Shown in pieces: positions 48,589-59,635 of a stretch of DNA of 64,000 bases. The notes under the pieces are model-generated. The model worked only from the letters and a program-made list of their open reading frames with translations. It had not been told where the DNA came from and searched no databases. Numbering within the stretch: position 1 is the first letter of the stretch; every line of letters begins with the position of its first letter. Both the position numbers and the translations under genes were made by a program. Origin of the DNA: Carya illinoinensis. Lineage: Eukaryota; Streptophyta; Magnoliopsida; Fagales; Juglandaceae. The stretch is from assembly GCF_018687715.1 (NCBI RefSeq), contig NC_056760.1, positions 42,531,001 through 42,595,000 of the forward strand, read 5' to 3'.

Positions 48589-50725
48589 TGTGATGACCCG
48601 CTTTTGCGTGTATTTTCACTGAAGGGTTGTTTTTAATTTAATTAATATATTGGTTTATTTATTTTATATTATTGTGTTTTAAATTGGTTTTTAATTTAAT
48701 TTAATTTATTTGAGGTTGTGTTTTATTTCTTTTAGTTGTTTTGTGGTTTTAATCTTTTTCGGCGGTTTGTGTCGTTTTCCCGGAGTGAGGATTGAACCTC
48801 ATTTCTTTTCACATCATTTTTTTTTCCTTTTTTCTCTTTTTCTTTTTTTATTTTTTCCTTCTTTTCTTTTTCCTTTTTTTTGTCTTTTTCTTCTTTTTCT
48901 TTTTTTTCTTTCTTCTTCCCGCTCGTTCGGACCCCCCCGTGCTCTCTCTCTCTCTCTCTCCTCCCTCTCCCTTACGCCGGCGTCTCCTTCTCTCTACCAG
49001 ACCGCCACCGTCCGGCCACCAATCGACCCCCCACCGGTCCCATTCTCTTCCTCTCCCTCCGGTGCACCACCCCACCCAAGCTCACCCCCAACCGGCCGAC
49101 CATTTGGCCGAAAAAAGCCCAACAAAGCCGCACGGTTTTGGCTCCGATCCGCCGCCGTCGCTCCACCTCCGGCCACCACTTCTTCACCACTTCATCACCG
49201 ACTCCTTGCCGTCCTAACCCACCCATTTCCGGCCTCCAACGACCACCGGAACAGCTCCTACGAGCTTAGTTTCCGTTTTGGGTAATCCGGCCATTCCGCC
49301 GCCACCCACGGCCGTTCATCACTTCCAATAGCTTCACAACCATCCCTAGACCATACCCTATCAATCTCGTGTTCTAGTTTGTCCCCGTTCAAAAGTGGGT
49401 TTTTCAAACCCACGGCCACAGTGAATTTTCACTGTGACGTTGCTTTTCCGGCGCCGTTTGCAACGCCGCTTGTTTTCTAAATTTGCCGTATAGCGCTGTA
49501 AGTATTTTTCAAACCCTACTTTCAGATTTTAATATATATTGCTCATTCAATTATTTACTGTTGTTGGTTGTTGATTCCGGACTGAGTCCGAGGAGTTTCG
49601 GGGGTCGGATGGATGGAGGACGGAGTTGCCTGTTTAATTGTTTTATGTTGTTGGATTATTTTATTATGCATTGTTATGGCATTGCATGGTGCATGCACGT
49701 GTGTTTGTGGAATTGTGTGAAAAGCCTGTGTATTGGCGTAAGTGTATTGCGGGTGCGTGTGTATCACGAGCCCAAGCCGGGATGGGTTATTATCTCGGTG
49801 GAGCTCCTCTGGTCACTCGGGAGCGGAATAAACTGAGTGATGTCCCCTGAGTTGTCGAGAGCGATGACGGGAGTGGGGCTAGGGGATGCTTGGCTACGAA
49901 CGCGCCGGGCGTGGAACCGGGCATCGCCCTACTCACCGACTCCGTGGCCCTTCGCTGGCGAGGGCTAGAGGATGCTTGGCTACGCACGCGCGGGGCGCGG
50001 AACTGGGCATCGCTTGTTAGGTGTCACATGCGTGGTGGTACTCTGCGGTGTGACACTGGAGCCAGGGTGTGCGGATGACCCCTAGGGGAGGTCATGGTGC
50101 ATACGGTTAAAATTGGATAATGGTTTATGAGGCCAAATGGGACTTTTGGCGTGGGCCGGATGGACTTCTGGCGAGATATTGGGCCAAATGGACTTTTGGC
50201 GGCCAAATGTGACTTTTGGCGTATTTTTCGGAAAGGATGTGTTTTTGGGCCAAACGGGTTTTTGGCGTGTGTGGAAAACTGGTGTTTTATGGGTTTTGTG
50301 CATTGGGCATGGTTCATGCATCTTGTTTGAGTTTTATGTGTTTTTATCTGGTAGTGTTTGGGTTTTACTTACCTGCGGTACCATTCGTGGTTCCGTAGCT
50401 TTTGGTGCAGAGTTAGAGGACGAAGAGGAGGAGGCTGAGCCCGAGGATGCGGCTCTGCCGGGTTGCTGATGCTATCTTTATATTTGTTTAAATCTGTATT
50501 TGTGTTTTGTAATATTTTATCTATGTATGTTTTAAACAGCTTGTATTACGTTAAGAAAAATTCTGGTACTTAGTTATGACTTTCGTTATCCGCTGCGTTT
50601 CCTTTTTGCACATTTGTTGCCTTTGCACACACTTGGCACCCGTCGATGGGATGGTGACCCGGGTTGTCACCATCCGGACGTCTCAATTTCCCCGTGTTCG
50701 GGCGTGGGGATTTGGGGGCGTCACA
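48589..50725 (+). mobile_element. Gypsy retrotransposon, 3' LTR
   Basis: It starts TGTGATGACCCGC and ends GGGGCGTCACA. It is nearly identical to the 5' LTR but about 33 bases shorter, through small deletions such as one at about 49290 and another at about 50165. Open frames within (48710-49285 and others) duplicate those of the 5' LTR and are not genes. Confidence 0.9.
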
Positions 50726-50845
50726 AAGAGCCTGGAGTTTATACATTAGAACCCTGCAAACTGATGGCTTCAATAACCACCAATGAATCTCTTCTAAAAT
50801 CATATAAGAAATGCCCAAATTTAAGACCATTTATAAGCCTCGTAA
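50726..50845 (-). mobile_element. LINE-type RNase H fragment, right part
   Basis: Minus-strand translation reads FGHFLYDFRRDSLVVIEAI, the E/D-x-D-SLxVIxAI strand of the RVT_3 RNase H domain. The domain continues at 43002 on the other side of the Gypsy element, so the two pieces formed one domain before the insertion. Confidence 0.6.
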
Positions 50846-51248
50846 GAGTATTCTCATCCGATTCCTTATACTTTCTTAATCTCTAAATTTTAGAGAATCA
50901 ACTTAACTTTTTGACAAAATAAGCACTTCATCCGATTCTCTATTTTAAAGTATAGGTTTAAGATGTAAATAATGACTCCCTATACTTCCCATATTTGGAG
51001 AGTATAAGGAGTCACTATTCATACCCTAAATCAATTTTTTTATATATATATTTTATATAGTAAAAGATGTAGAAATAAAATACTAAAAATAATAATAAAG
51101 AAATAATAGAAAAAGATTATTTTAATAAAATTGGGAATGAGACGTATGAAATTTTTTAAAGATGAGTAAAATTTAGGAGAAAATTATAGGAAGTGTGGTT
51201 TCAAGCTAAAATTTAGAGAAAACTATAGGAAATCGGATGTGAATACTC
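50846..51248. mobile_element. MITE with terminal inverted repeats
   Basis: The left end is GAGTATTCTCATCCGATTCC and the right end in reverse complement is GAGTATTCACATCCGATTTCC. The interior is about 400 bases, AT-rich and non-coding. Confidence 0.7.
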
Positions 51249-51359
51249 TCATAATACTACTAGCCACGACAAGGAAAGACATAATTTTCAGCGAGCTCTT
51301 TAGTTGGAAATAATGCCAAAAATGCAAAACATAGATTATTCAAGCGAATTTCTATCAAC

Positions 51360-51678
51360 GGCTACTACGCTAGATATACTAGTATTATGTAAAGCTAGAA
51401 TTAACCCTCAGTTCATTCAGTTACAGACTAAAAAGAAATAAAGCAGCATAAAGTAAATCTTGGATCAGGCCCATGGCCCATTCGAAGCCCATACGCATTC
51501 ACTTCATCTTCTAATAGTTCCAGCTCTTACTTACGGCCCATGTCCATTACTTAAGCCCATGCTTGTCCAAGTCTTAAACCCAACAAGGATGCCTTCAGGA
51601 AGATCCCTAAGGATGCCAACATCTCCATCTCAACACTTCACAGCTTTGTTCTGTCCCTTGCAATGTCGGAGTGTAACA
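51360..51678 (-). mobile_element. 3' LTR of a minus-strand Gypsy element
   Basis: It matches 56838-57146 through blocks such as ACTACGCTAGATATACTAG and CATTACTTAAGCCCA. On the minus strand it starts TGTTACACTCCG. It is preceded on that strand by GATGAGGGGGAGAGT, a polypurine tract at about 51679-51694. Confidence 0.8.
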
Positions 51679-51839
51679 ACTCTCCCCCTCATCAAAATAC
51701 CTTGCCCACAAGGTATGGGTAATCAATGCATAGTTGGGTGTAGGGCTCCCAGGAAGCTTCATCTTGAGTCTGACCAGTCCAACAAACCAAGAGCTCGACG
51801 ACTGCAAAGTTCTGAACTTTCTTCAATCTGCAGGTAAGT

Positions 51840-52984
51840 ATTTCCTTTGGTTCCAATTTCAAGATGCCATTTTTGTCGGTGGGTGGTTGGGGATGATACT
51901 GACTTGGGGCCCTAACTTCTTTTTCAGTTGGGAGACGTGGAAGATATCATGAAGTTGAGCCGAATGAAGTAGGTGAATACAGTAAGCCACCTTTTCGACT
52001 TTCTGAACCACCTGAAAAGGGTCATGAAAATGAGGTGAAAGTTTCAAACTTTGATGGTGGTGAAGTGAAGATTTCCTGTCAGGTTGGAGCTTTAGTTAAA
52101 CCCAATTGCTGACTTGAAACTGTTGTTCCTTTATGCCATTGTTTGCATATCTCTTCATTCTTTCTTAAGATATGACCAAGTTTTGTTTCAATAGGGCCCA
52201 AAGTTGGTCTCTATCGTGCAAGGTAATCTCAACCTCCTCTGATCTTGCTATGCCTGCTGTGTAACTTGTTAGCTTAGGAGGTGTGTAGCCGGGCCCGGAA
52301 ATGTGTTAATTTACTCGAGGCATGCTGGCTCAAGTTGTAGCACAATTCTGTTAAGGCCACCCACTTAGACCACTCCTTAGGTCTATCACAGACATAGGAT
52401 CTCAAGTAGTTTTCCACCCATTTGTTGACAACTTCAGTTTGTCCATCTGTTTGAGGATGGTAAGCTGCGCTGAATGCCAATTTAACCCCTTGTAAGGATA
52501 GGAGTTCTTGCCAGAATTCGCTAGTGAAAGTTGGGTCCCGGTCTGAGGTGATTGAGTTGGGCATCCAATGAAGTTTAAAAATGTGTTTGAGAAAGAGTTG
52601 GGCCATAGGCTTAGCAGTATATGGGTGGGAAATAGGTATAAAATGAGAATATTTTGTGAACCTGTCGACTACTACCCATAGGGCATTAAAACCATCAGAG
52701 TGGATAAGCCTTCAATAAAGTTCATGGTGATGTCAGCCCATGGTGTTAAGGGAACTGGGAGAGGTTGGAGAAGCCCAATGGGAAGTGTGTTATCCACCTT
52801 GACAATTTGGTAAATATCACACCCTTTTAAGAAATTTCTCACATAAGATTTCTAGCCAAGCCAGTAAAAATCCCTGTTAACCCTATAGAGGGTCTTTTCA
52901 AAGATCAAGTGACCCCCAGGGGACTTCCATGTAGTAAATTCAGCAGCTTGTGTATAAAAGATGGAATGACAGGTCTTAGAGAAA
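51840..52984 (-). pseudogene. Gypsy integrase region (decayed)
   Basis: Minus-strand order is as follows. The zinc-binding start reads PGGHLIFEKTLYRVNRDFYW, followed by broken core sequence. The core then has NSITSDRDPTFTSEFWQELL and AYHPQTDGQTEVVN, the central Asp and Glu region of the integrase. The C-terminal region reads KLSPHFHDPFQVVQKV and HDIFHVSQLKKKLG. Stops and frameshifts interrupt it. It belongs to the element bounded by the LTRs at 51360-51678 and 56838-57146. Confidence 0.85.
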
Positions 52985-54775
52985 AATTTAACCTAGGAGT
53001 TCGGCCCAACCCGGGTAGGGATGCCATCCGACCCAAGGCCAAACCTAAGCCCATCTAGCTCCGAGCCACATAACTACAGGCATCCCAAACTCAGGAGGAC
53101 TCGAGTCAAGCCGACAGGCCAGGTGGGCCAAGACCCAAGAGGCACTCAACACCTCTACCGTCAAGAAAGGAGCAGCACGCCACCTCAATAGGATAGTACA
53201 ATCTGACCTTTCTCCCCTTAGGCCAAGTCGCATTTATGGGGCTCTAGCAGAGGCCACTGGAGTAGAGAAGGGATGGAGTTGCCTTGGGGACATGTATAAG
53301 TCCCCCTCTCGAGCACCATAGAGTGGTAAGCTGAACAATACTACCATACTCTGAGAGCTCTCCTCTAAACGAAACTGACTTAAGCATTAGGGGCTCCATC
53401 CGGTGACCCATCGGGCTACTAGAGTTAGGAGTGGCTTTATGTGTGCAGGTACGTGAAGGCCCGAGCTCTCGAGTAGTCTGACCCAAAGGTATACAAAAGA
53501 CGTCATTAACATTTAGCACCGTCTGTTGGATTTGAAATGATTTTACAGTTGAACATGTCCTTCACATGCTAGCAAGAGCCCACTCTCGAAGGGCTTGGAG
53601 GTGTGATTGAATAGCAAATGGAGGTGACAACCAAGAATTCGTGAAGGGAAGAGCCCGATAGAAAATTGGGATGACCACCTGGCAAAACGAAGCGGGCCCC
53701 AGGCAAGGAGGTGCTAGAGGGGGGGTTGAGGCTACCCCTTCAAGCAAGGAGGTGTTCCAAACCCCACCGCCGGCCCCCTATTGCTCCCCTACCAAGGACG
53801 ACACGAGAGACAAGTCCACGTTAAGGAAGGCAGAGGCAAATGAGCCCTTGGAACTAATTATGCTTGACCCGGATCGAGTTAATGAGACCGTCAAGGTCAA
53901 AATAAGGATTGACGCCGAGATAAGAGAGGCGTTGCAGCGATTGCTCATCGAACATCAGGACATCTTTGCTTGGACTTATGAAGATATGTTGGGAATCGAT
54001 CCAACCATCATGCAACACCATCTGAGCGTGGACCCCAAAGCCAAAGGAGTAAGGCAGAAGCGTAGGAGATTCAACATAGAGAAGAATGTTGCCATTGCAC
54101 TTGAAGTAGACCGCTTGCTGACAACAAAATTTATACGAGAGGTGCGCTACCCAGACTGGCTATCTAATGTAGTGCTAATCAAAAAGCACAATGGTTAGTT
54201 GAAAATATGTGTGGACTTCATGGATCAGAACAAGACATGCCCCAAGGATGGCTTCCCACTCCCCCGCATCAACCTCATTGTAGACTCGACGGCCGGCCAC
54301 CACCTACTCAGCTTTATGGACACTTATTCAGGATACAACCAGATCTGCATGTACCCCGACAATGAGGAAAAGACGTTGTTCATCACCAAAAGGGGATTAT
54401 ACTGCTACACCGCCATGCCATTCGGTTTGAAAAATGCAGGGGCTACCTATTAGCATCTGGTCAACCAAATGTTTAAGGCCCAAATTGAAAGGAATATGGA
54501 AGTATACGTAGATGACTTGTTAGTGAAAAGCAAAACCCCGGCTCAACACCTGGAAAACCTTCGAGAAGCCTTTGCGGTGCTGCGAGGGTACAAAATGAAA
54601 CTAAACCCTGCCAAGTGCGCTTTCGAAATAAGCTCAGGAAAATTCTTGGGGTTTGTAGTTTCAGATAGAGGAATTGAGGCCAATTCTGAAAAAGTGAGCA
54701 CTGTCTTGGATATGCCTTCCCCCCTAAGTATTAATGATGTGCAAAAACTGGCCGGCATATTAGTCAACACATAAA
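52985..54775 (+). pseudogene. Nested Gypsy (Tat-like) fragment with reverse transcriptase, opposite strand
   Basis: Plus-strand frames with two in-frame stops encode HQDIFAWTYEDMLGIDP, then KFIREVRYPDWLSNVVLIKK, CVDFMDQNKTCPKDGFPLPR, SFMDTYSGYNQICM, MPFGLKNAGATY and VYVDDLLVKS. The YVDD active site is intact. The left 530 bases look like part of an LTR and leader, with GCACCGTCTGTTGG at about 53516 marking the usual post-LTR position. Gag and protease are missing between the leader and RT. The fragment sits between the RT start and the integrase of a minus-strand Gypsy element. Confidence 0.85.
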
Positions 54776-56703
54776 CACCACATGCCATCAGCCTTCCTCA
54801 CCAACAGCATAGGTGAGGAATAAGGGCTTTGACTAGGTCGAATAACACCTGATTCCAGAAACTCATTTATGATTTTTTCTATTTCATCGTTTTGGAAGTA
54901 GGGGTAGTGATAGGGTCTCATAAAAATAAGTTAAGTACTAGGTTGTAAGGTGATACTATGGTCGTGAGATCTAGTTGGGAGAAGGCCAGAAGGGAGGGCA
55001 AATATGTCAGGGAACAGGTCAAGGAGATGTTGTATGGGTTTAAGGGTAATGGTAAGTGTTTGAGTTTGAGGAATCTGTTCAATGAGCTACAGGAGGACCC
55101 TTTTTTTTTTTCCAGAGCAATGGCTCTATTAAATGCCCCTTCTTCCATTAAAGTGTTGCCTCTCAGGCTCTTTAAAATGATCACTGTGTCCTGATAGGTA
55201 AACTGCATGGTGAGGTTATGGAAATTCCATAGCATCGACGTTAGCCCTTGTAACCACTGCACACCAAGCACGACATCACAACCTGCTAGGACTAGCAAGT
55301 ACATGTCAGCAGTGAATTTCATGTCATGGACAACCATTGGTGCATCATTAATTCTGCCCTCACTTTGAACTTGGTCCCCATTTGCAACCTTCATCCTAAC
55401 TTTGTCATCAGTCAACACATATAAGGAAATTTTGGATAGCATAGAAAGCTCTAGAAAGTTGTGAGTACTTTCTGAATTGATGAGAATAGTGACTGGTTGG
55501 TTGCCAATCCTGCCCACAACTCACATAGTTTTATGGTTAAAGGGCCCTATAATAGCATGAAAATTGATTTCTAGATTTTCACCAAAAACTGAGATTTGAT
55601 GTTTGCCAAGCTGGCCTTCTTCCTTACTAATGTTAATGTCAATTACTTCATGATTCTTCTCTATTTTCTCAATCAAATACAACTTTAGAGCTAAACACTT
55701 GTGACCTAGGGCCCACTTGGAGTCACAAGAATATCACAGGCCTTTAGCCCTGCGCTCTCTCATCTCATGTTGGCTAACTTTATGGACTAGGACTATGGCT
55801 TTGGGATGATTTTGGTGGTTATCTGTGGTTTGAGAAGGTTGGAAAAATTTGAGGTAGGCTGGTTCATGGGGCTGGGTTGATGTATTGTAGGGTGGGGTTC
55901 AATATGGGGGCTTTTTATGGAGAGAAACCTTTTCTTTTTGAATTTTTGCAAGTCTATAAGCTATGATTAGATCAGTAGGATTAAACATCTTAACTGTCAA
56001 CCTTATATCATCCCTAAGGCCACTGAGAAAGCAACTAAGCTTATAATATTCAGATAACCCACGTAGCCTGTTGGACAAGGCTTCAAAATTAGCTTTGTAA
56101 TCTTCAACACTACTATTCTATCTCAATTTAGTCAGTTGTTTTGTTGGATCATCATAAATGGTTGGACCAAATCTGAATGTTAAAGCTTTAACAAATGCAT
56201 CCCAAGTTGTTACTCTCCCAGATTCTTATAAGTCTTGAAACCAAACATGTGTTTTTCCTTCCTCGTGAAGGGACACTAAACGTAGTTTATTCTGAGGAAG
56301 AATATTATGATAGGTAAAAAAGTGGTTTACCTTATATGGTCAACCATGGGGATTGTCCCCATGAAACACTGGAAAGTCCAAACAAATGGGTCTTGGCAGG
56401 ATGTCGGCACTGTGAGGTATGAGTTGTGACTCTCTGTTTTCCTGCTGCTTGTTGTTTTCTTGGTCACTAGAGGAGCCTTCTGACAGAGTTGTCTTAACAC
56501 CATGCAGGTCTACTGCCATAGTAGAGAATTGCTTCATCATTGTCTCCATTTGGCGTCGCATAGCCAACATCTCCACTACTAAATTGGCAATCGGTGTTCT
56601 TGATATGTTGTTCTGTAGTTTTGCTTTGAGCATTGAGTCCTTCCTGTAAATCCTTCATGCGAGTGTTTTCAGTCATTGTAAATAGGGTAGGAAAGGGCGC
56701 CAA
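54776..56703 (-). pseudogene. Gag, protease and start of RT of the minus-strand Gypsy element (decayed)
   Basis: Gag lies at about 56340-56703 (MLAMRRQMETMMKQFS, PRPICLDFPVFHGDNP) and continues, broken, to 55900. A zinc-knuckle area near 55700 is closed. The retropepsin region at 54918-55517 reads ILINSESTHNFLE where an active enzyme would have a D-S-G triad, so it is inactive. The RT start, [11 protein letters not shown], is recognisable at about 54776-54815 and is cut by the plus-strand fragment. Confidence 0.8.
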
Positions 56704-56837
56704 ATGGAGACGATGATTAAGCAGTTCTCTACAATATATTCAATCGTAAATGATGATACTCTTTTCGAGGGGATCGAGCTCCTCCAGGGGTAGGACAGTA
56801 AAGAAAAGTTATCAAAGTTCTAGATGGTTCTTTAGGC

Positions 56838-57146
56838 TGTTACTACGCTAGATATACTAGTATTATGTAAAGACAAAATTAACCTTTAGTTCATTCGCTT
56901 ACAGACTAAAAAGAAATAAAGTAGCATAGGGTAATTAATCTTGGCCCATTCGAAGCCCATACACATCAACTTCATCTTCTAATAGTTCTAGCTCTGGCTT
57001 ATGGCCCATGTCCATTACTTAAGCCCACGCACGCCCAAGTCTTAAACCCAACAAGGATGCCTTCTGGAAGATCTCCAAGGATGCTGACATCTCCATCTCA
57101 ACACTTCTTAGCTCTGTTCTGTCGCTTGCAAAGTTGGCGTGTAACA
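56838..57146 (-). mobile_element. 5' LTR of the minus-strand Gypsy element
   Basis: On the plus strand it runs TGTTACTACGCTAG to GCGTGTAACA. It matches 51360-51678 with several percent mismatch by eye. Internal sequence follows on its left. No standard primer site was recognised next to it. Confidence 0.8.
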
Positions 57147-57426
57147 AAGGGGCTGAGGCAGAGAGAGAAAAAGGCCTTCAAGCAGGATATATTGGTTAAA
57201 GTAAATGAGGCTTGTATCTCTAATGCAAAAGCTGCCACCATTGTTGCTGAGGTTCTGTGGGGATCTTCACTGTGAATCTCGTAAAGAAAGTTCTGATTTT
57301 GGATATTGGGGATCCTTGGGATGTACAACAAAGAAATTCGTTTGTACTAGTAATCTGTAGCTGATTTACCTTTTTTTTATTTTTTACTTTTTTTATAGAT
57401 ATATATATATATACACATATATATAT
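57147..57426. other. Unassigned segment right of the Gypsy element
   Basis: A short open stretch (LRQREKKAFKQDILVKVNEA) runs from the LTR end into the flank but has no known family or start. An (AT)n tract lies at 57398-57425. Confidence 0.2.
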
Positions 57427-57611
57427 GGAGCTTTGCTATTCATAAGCCCACACACAACACTTTTTTTTTTTTAACTTTTTACATTTTTATCATTATTATT
57501 ATTTTATTTATTTTTCTTAAACTAATTGAATTCTTCTACTTATTATTTATATACCAAATATTTAATAAAAGAAAAAAAAAGTATGGTGTGTGGACTTATG
57601 TTTAGAATTTT
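57427..57611. mobile_element. MITE with CATAAGYCCACACAC ends
   Basis: The left arm is CTATTCATAAGCCCACACAC. The right arm in reverse complement is CTAAACATAAGTCCACACAC. The interior is AT-rich. Confidence 0.65.
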
Positions 57612-57685
57612 TTATATTTATGGTGTAAAGAAATTGTGGATCAAGTGAAATTACAGATTTAATAAATTGATTTATTAATGGTTTA

Positions 57686-59011
57686 GAGCATTGGCAATGG
57701 TCTAGCCATTGCCAAGTCCATAATTTAGCTAGAATGTTAATTTTTAGCTAGAACATAAACTTCTAGATAGTTTAGTCCACATTGGACTAGCTATCTTAAA
57801 ATCTAAATAATAATAAAATATTATATATTTTAATTATTCTTTGTGTGTGTGTGTCCCTGTGTGCATGCGGAAATTCCTCATATCTCACCCAGTTTTCTTC
57901 TTCTATTTGATCTTAACATTGCAGATGGTCGATTATACCTCTCTGTTTTGAAGAATGACCCAGGGTGCACCATGTCTCATTGGGTCTATCAAGCACGATG
58001 CATTAATCCAAAAATTAATTTTTTATTTTCTTTGGTGGAATGACAAAACCAAGGTACAGAGGCCAAGCAACACATGAATACCTTAAATAACTTCAAGAAA
58101 AACACATATAACTATCGACTTTCCCCAGTGAAGTGGGGTGGAGTACTATGGGTTCCCTGGATTTCATCATATGCGATTTTGGTGGGTGGGATCGTGTTTT
58201 TGGAGATTACTGCCGAGCTTCACCTCTGTAAGGTTCCACATCATAGATAAACGAAGTATGGTGGAATCAAAGCAAAGAACGAGGTTTGTGAGTAAAATTG
58301 CCCAGAAATTCTAACAAAAACGAATTGCCTTTCGAATTGCCTTCCAAGGAAAAAGTCCAATTCTAAGAAACTGTTTGGTATTTTGTTTTTAGGGCTTGAA
58401 GTTTGAAACAGAACAACAATCCTAGTACAAGGAAACGAAATGGTAAGAAAAGTACCTCGTAATCTTCTTTCATAGCTGAAAATTGTCTTCCTCTACGGTT
58501 CCAACCACCGTCGATGAATTCTGGAGGTGTAACCAACTCTCGTCGACGTCAAAATGAGAGAAGAGAAGAGCCCTCTTATTTATACGTTAAATATGCTGGA
58601 AAGAAGGGGACGCACCGCAGGCTGGGGAAGAGCGAGGTCTCTAGAATGGGGCTGAAGAAGTAAATACTCTGCGGGTTAAAGAAGAAATGAGCGAGGAAGA
58701 GAAGGGGGAAGCCTGGGTCGAAGAAGGGAAGAGCGTTTCGGGAGAAAGAAAGGAAAAAAAAAAAGATGAAAGGGAGCATTCGGGATGAAGACACAGAAAA
58801 ACCGAGGGAAGAGCGAGCGGCAGGTAGTGAAATATTAAAATAAACTTTGATCGGTGTACAGTCGCTCGCCAGACATAGCGAGTTCCTAACATATACTGTA
58901 GCAGATATGTTAAACTTTCTCCATATAGCCAGACCAATGCAGGAAGTTTTTCTTACATTTGCTTTTAATTTAGACTTGCATTGGGCAATGGCGAGGCCAT
59001 TGCCAATGCTC
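57686..59011. mobile_element. Non-autonomous TIR element flanked by TTA (PIF/Harbinger-like)
   Basis: It begins GAGCATTGGCAATGG and ends CCATTGCCAATGCTC, a perfect 15-base inverted terminus, and the arms continue with fewer matches. It is flanked on both sides by TTA (57683-57685 and 59012-59014), the target size and sequence used by PIF/Harbinger elements. The 1.3-kb interior contains no transposase. It holds a non-repetitive stretch, about 57850-58640, that may be captured sequence. Frames at 58576-59172 look like LTR or UTR-type sequence rather than a gene. Confidence 0.8.
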
Positions 59012-59462
59012 TTAGAGGTCGGAAGGATGTGAATATCGCTAGCTGCCTCATTATGTGGTTGTTTTGTGCAGACTCCAAAGTGTCTTTTATGTAAATGGCG
59101 ACCAAGGGTTGTACCGGGAATTGAATGCATATGCTGTTGGGCTAAAGAATCTTTGAGAAGGAGAACCCCCAAAAAATAAATAAATAAATTTGGTTTGAGT
59201 CATGTATGGTCTGCGGACCGGGTTCGTTCGAACCCAAAAGTGAATTGGGCGGGTCATGTTGGTTGCAGGCCTAATTGCAGGTTATTATTATTTAAGTGGA
59301 CTTTAGTTATGAGATTTGGGCTTTGTTTGCATCGTCACCACAACTGATATCCGAATCAATCTTAATCATAAGTATCATGCCACTCAACCGTAGTCATCTA
59401 ATGAGAACACCAAGAATTAATTTAGGAAAGAAAAAGTGAGTACTAGGCAAATGTTAAAAGAT

Positions 59463-59635
59463 TTGGAGTTTTGCTATATATAAGTACAGTTACACACTAA
59501 TTTGTATACTAATATTGATTTATTCATACTTAAAATTTAAATTAACACTATTTATAATAAAATCTATTTTTTGATCAATCACATCATATTGGTATATAGA
59601 TTAGTACACAATTATGTTTGCAACTATATTTTTCC
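59463..59635. mobile_element. MITE, family M1 copy 2
   Basis: Its reverse complement aligns throughout with 42700-42878 (GAAAAATATAGTTGC, TACTAATCTATATACCAATA, AAATTTTAAGTATGAATAAA). Confidence 0.75.

Noticed and set aside
58576..59172. 198-codon minus-strand frame
   Set aside because: Crosses the terminus of the TTA-flanked TIR element, so it cannot be an intact host gene; no family motif.
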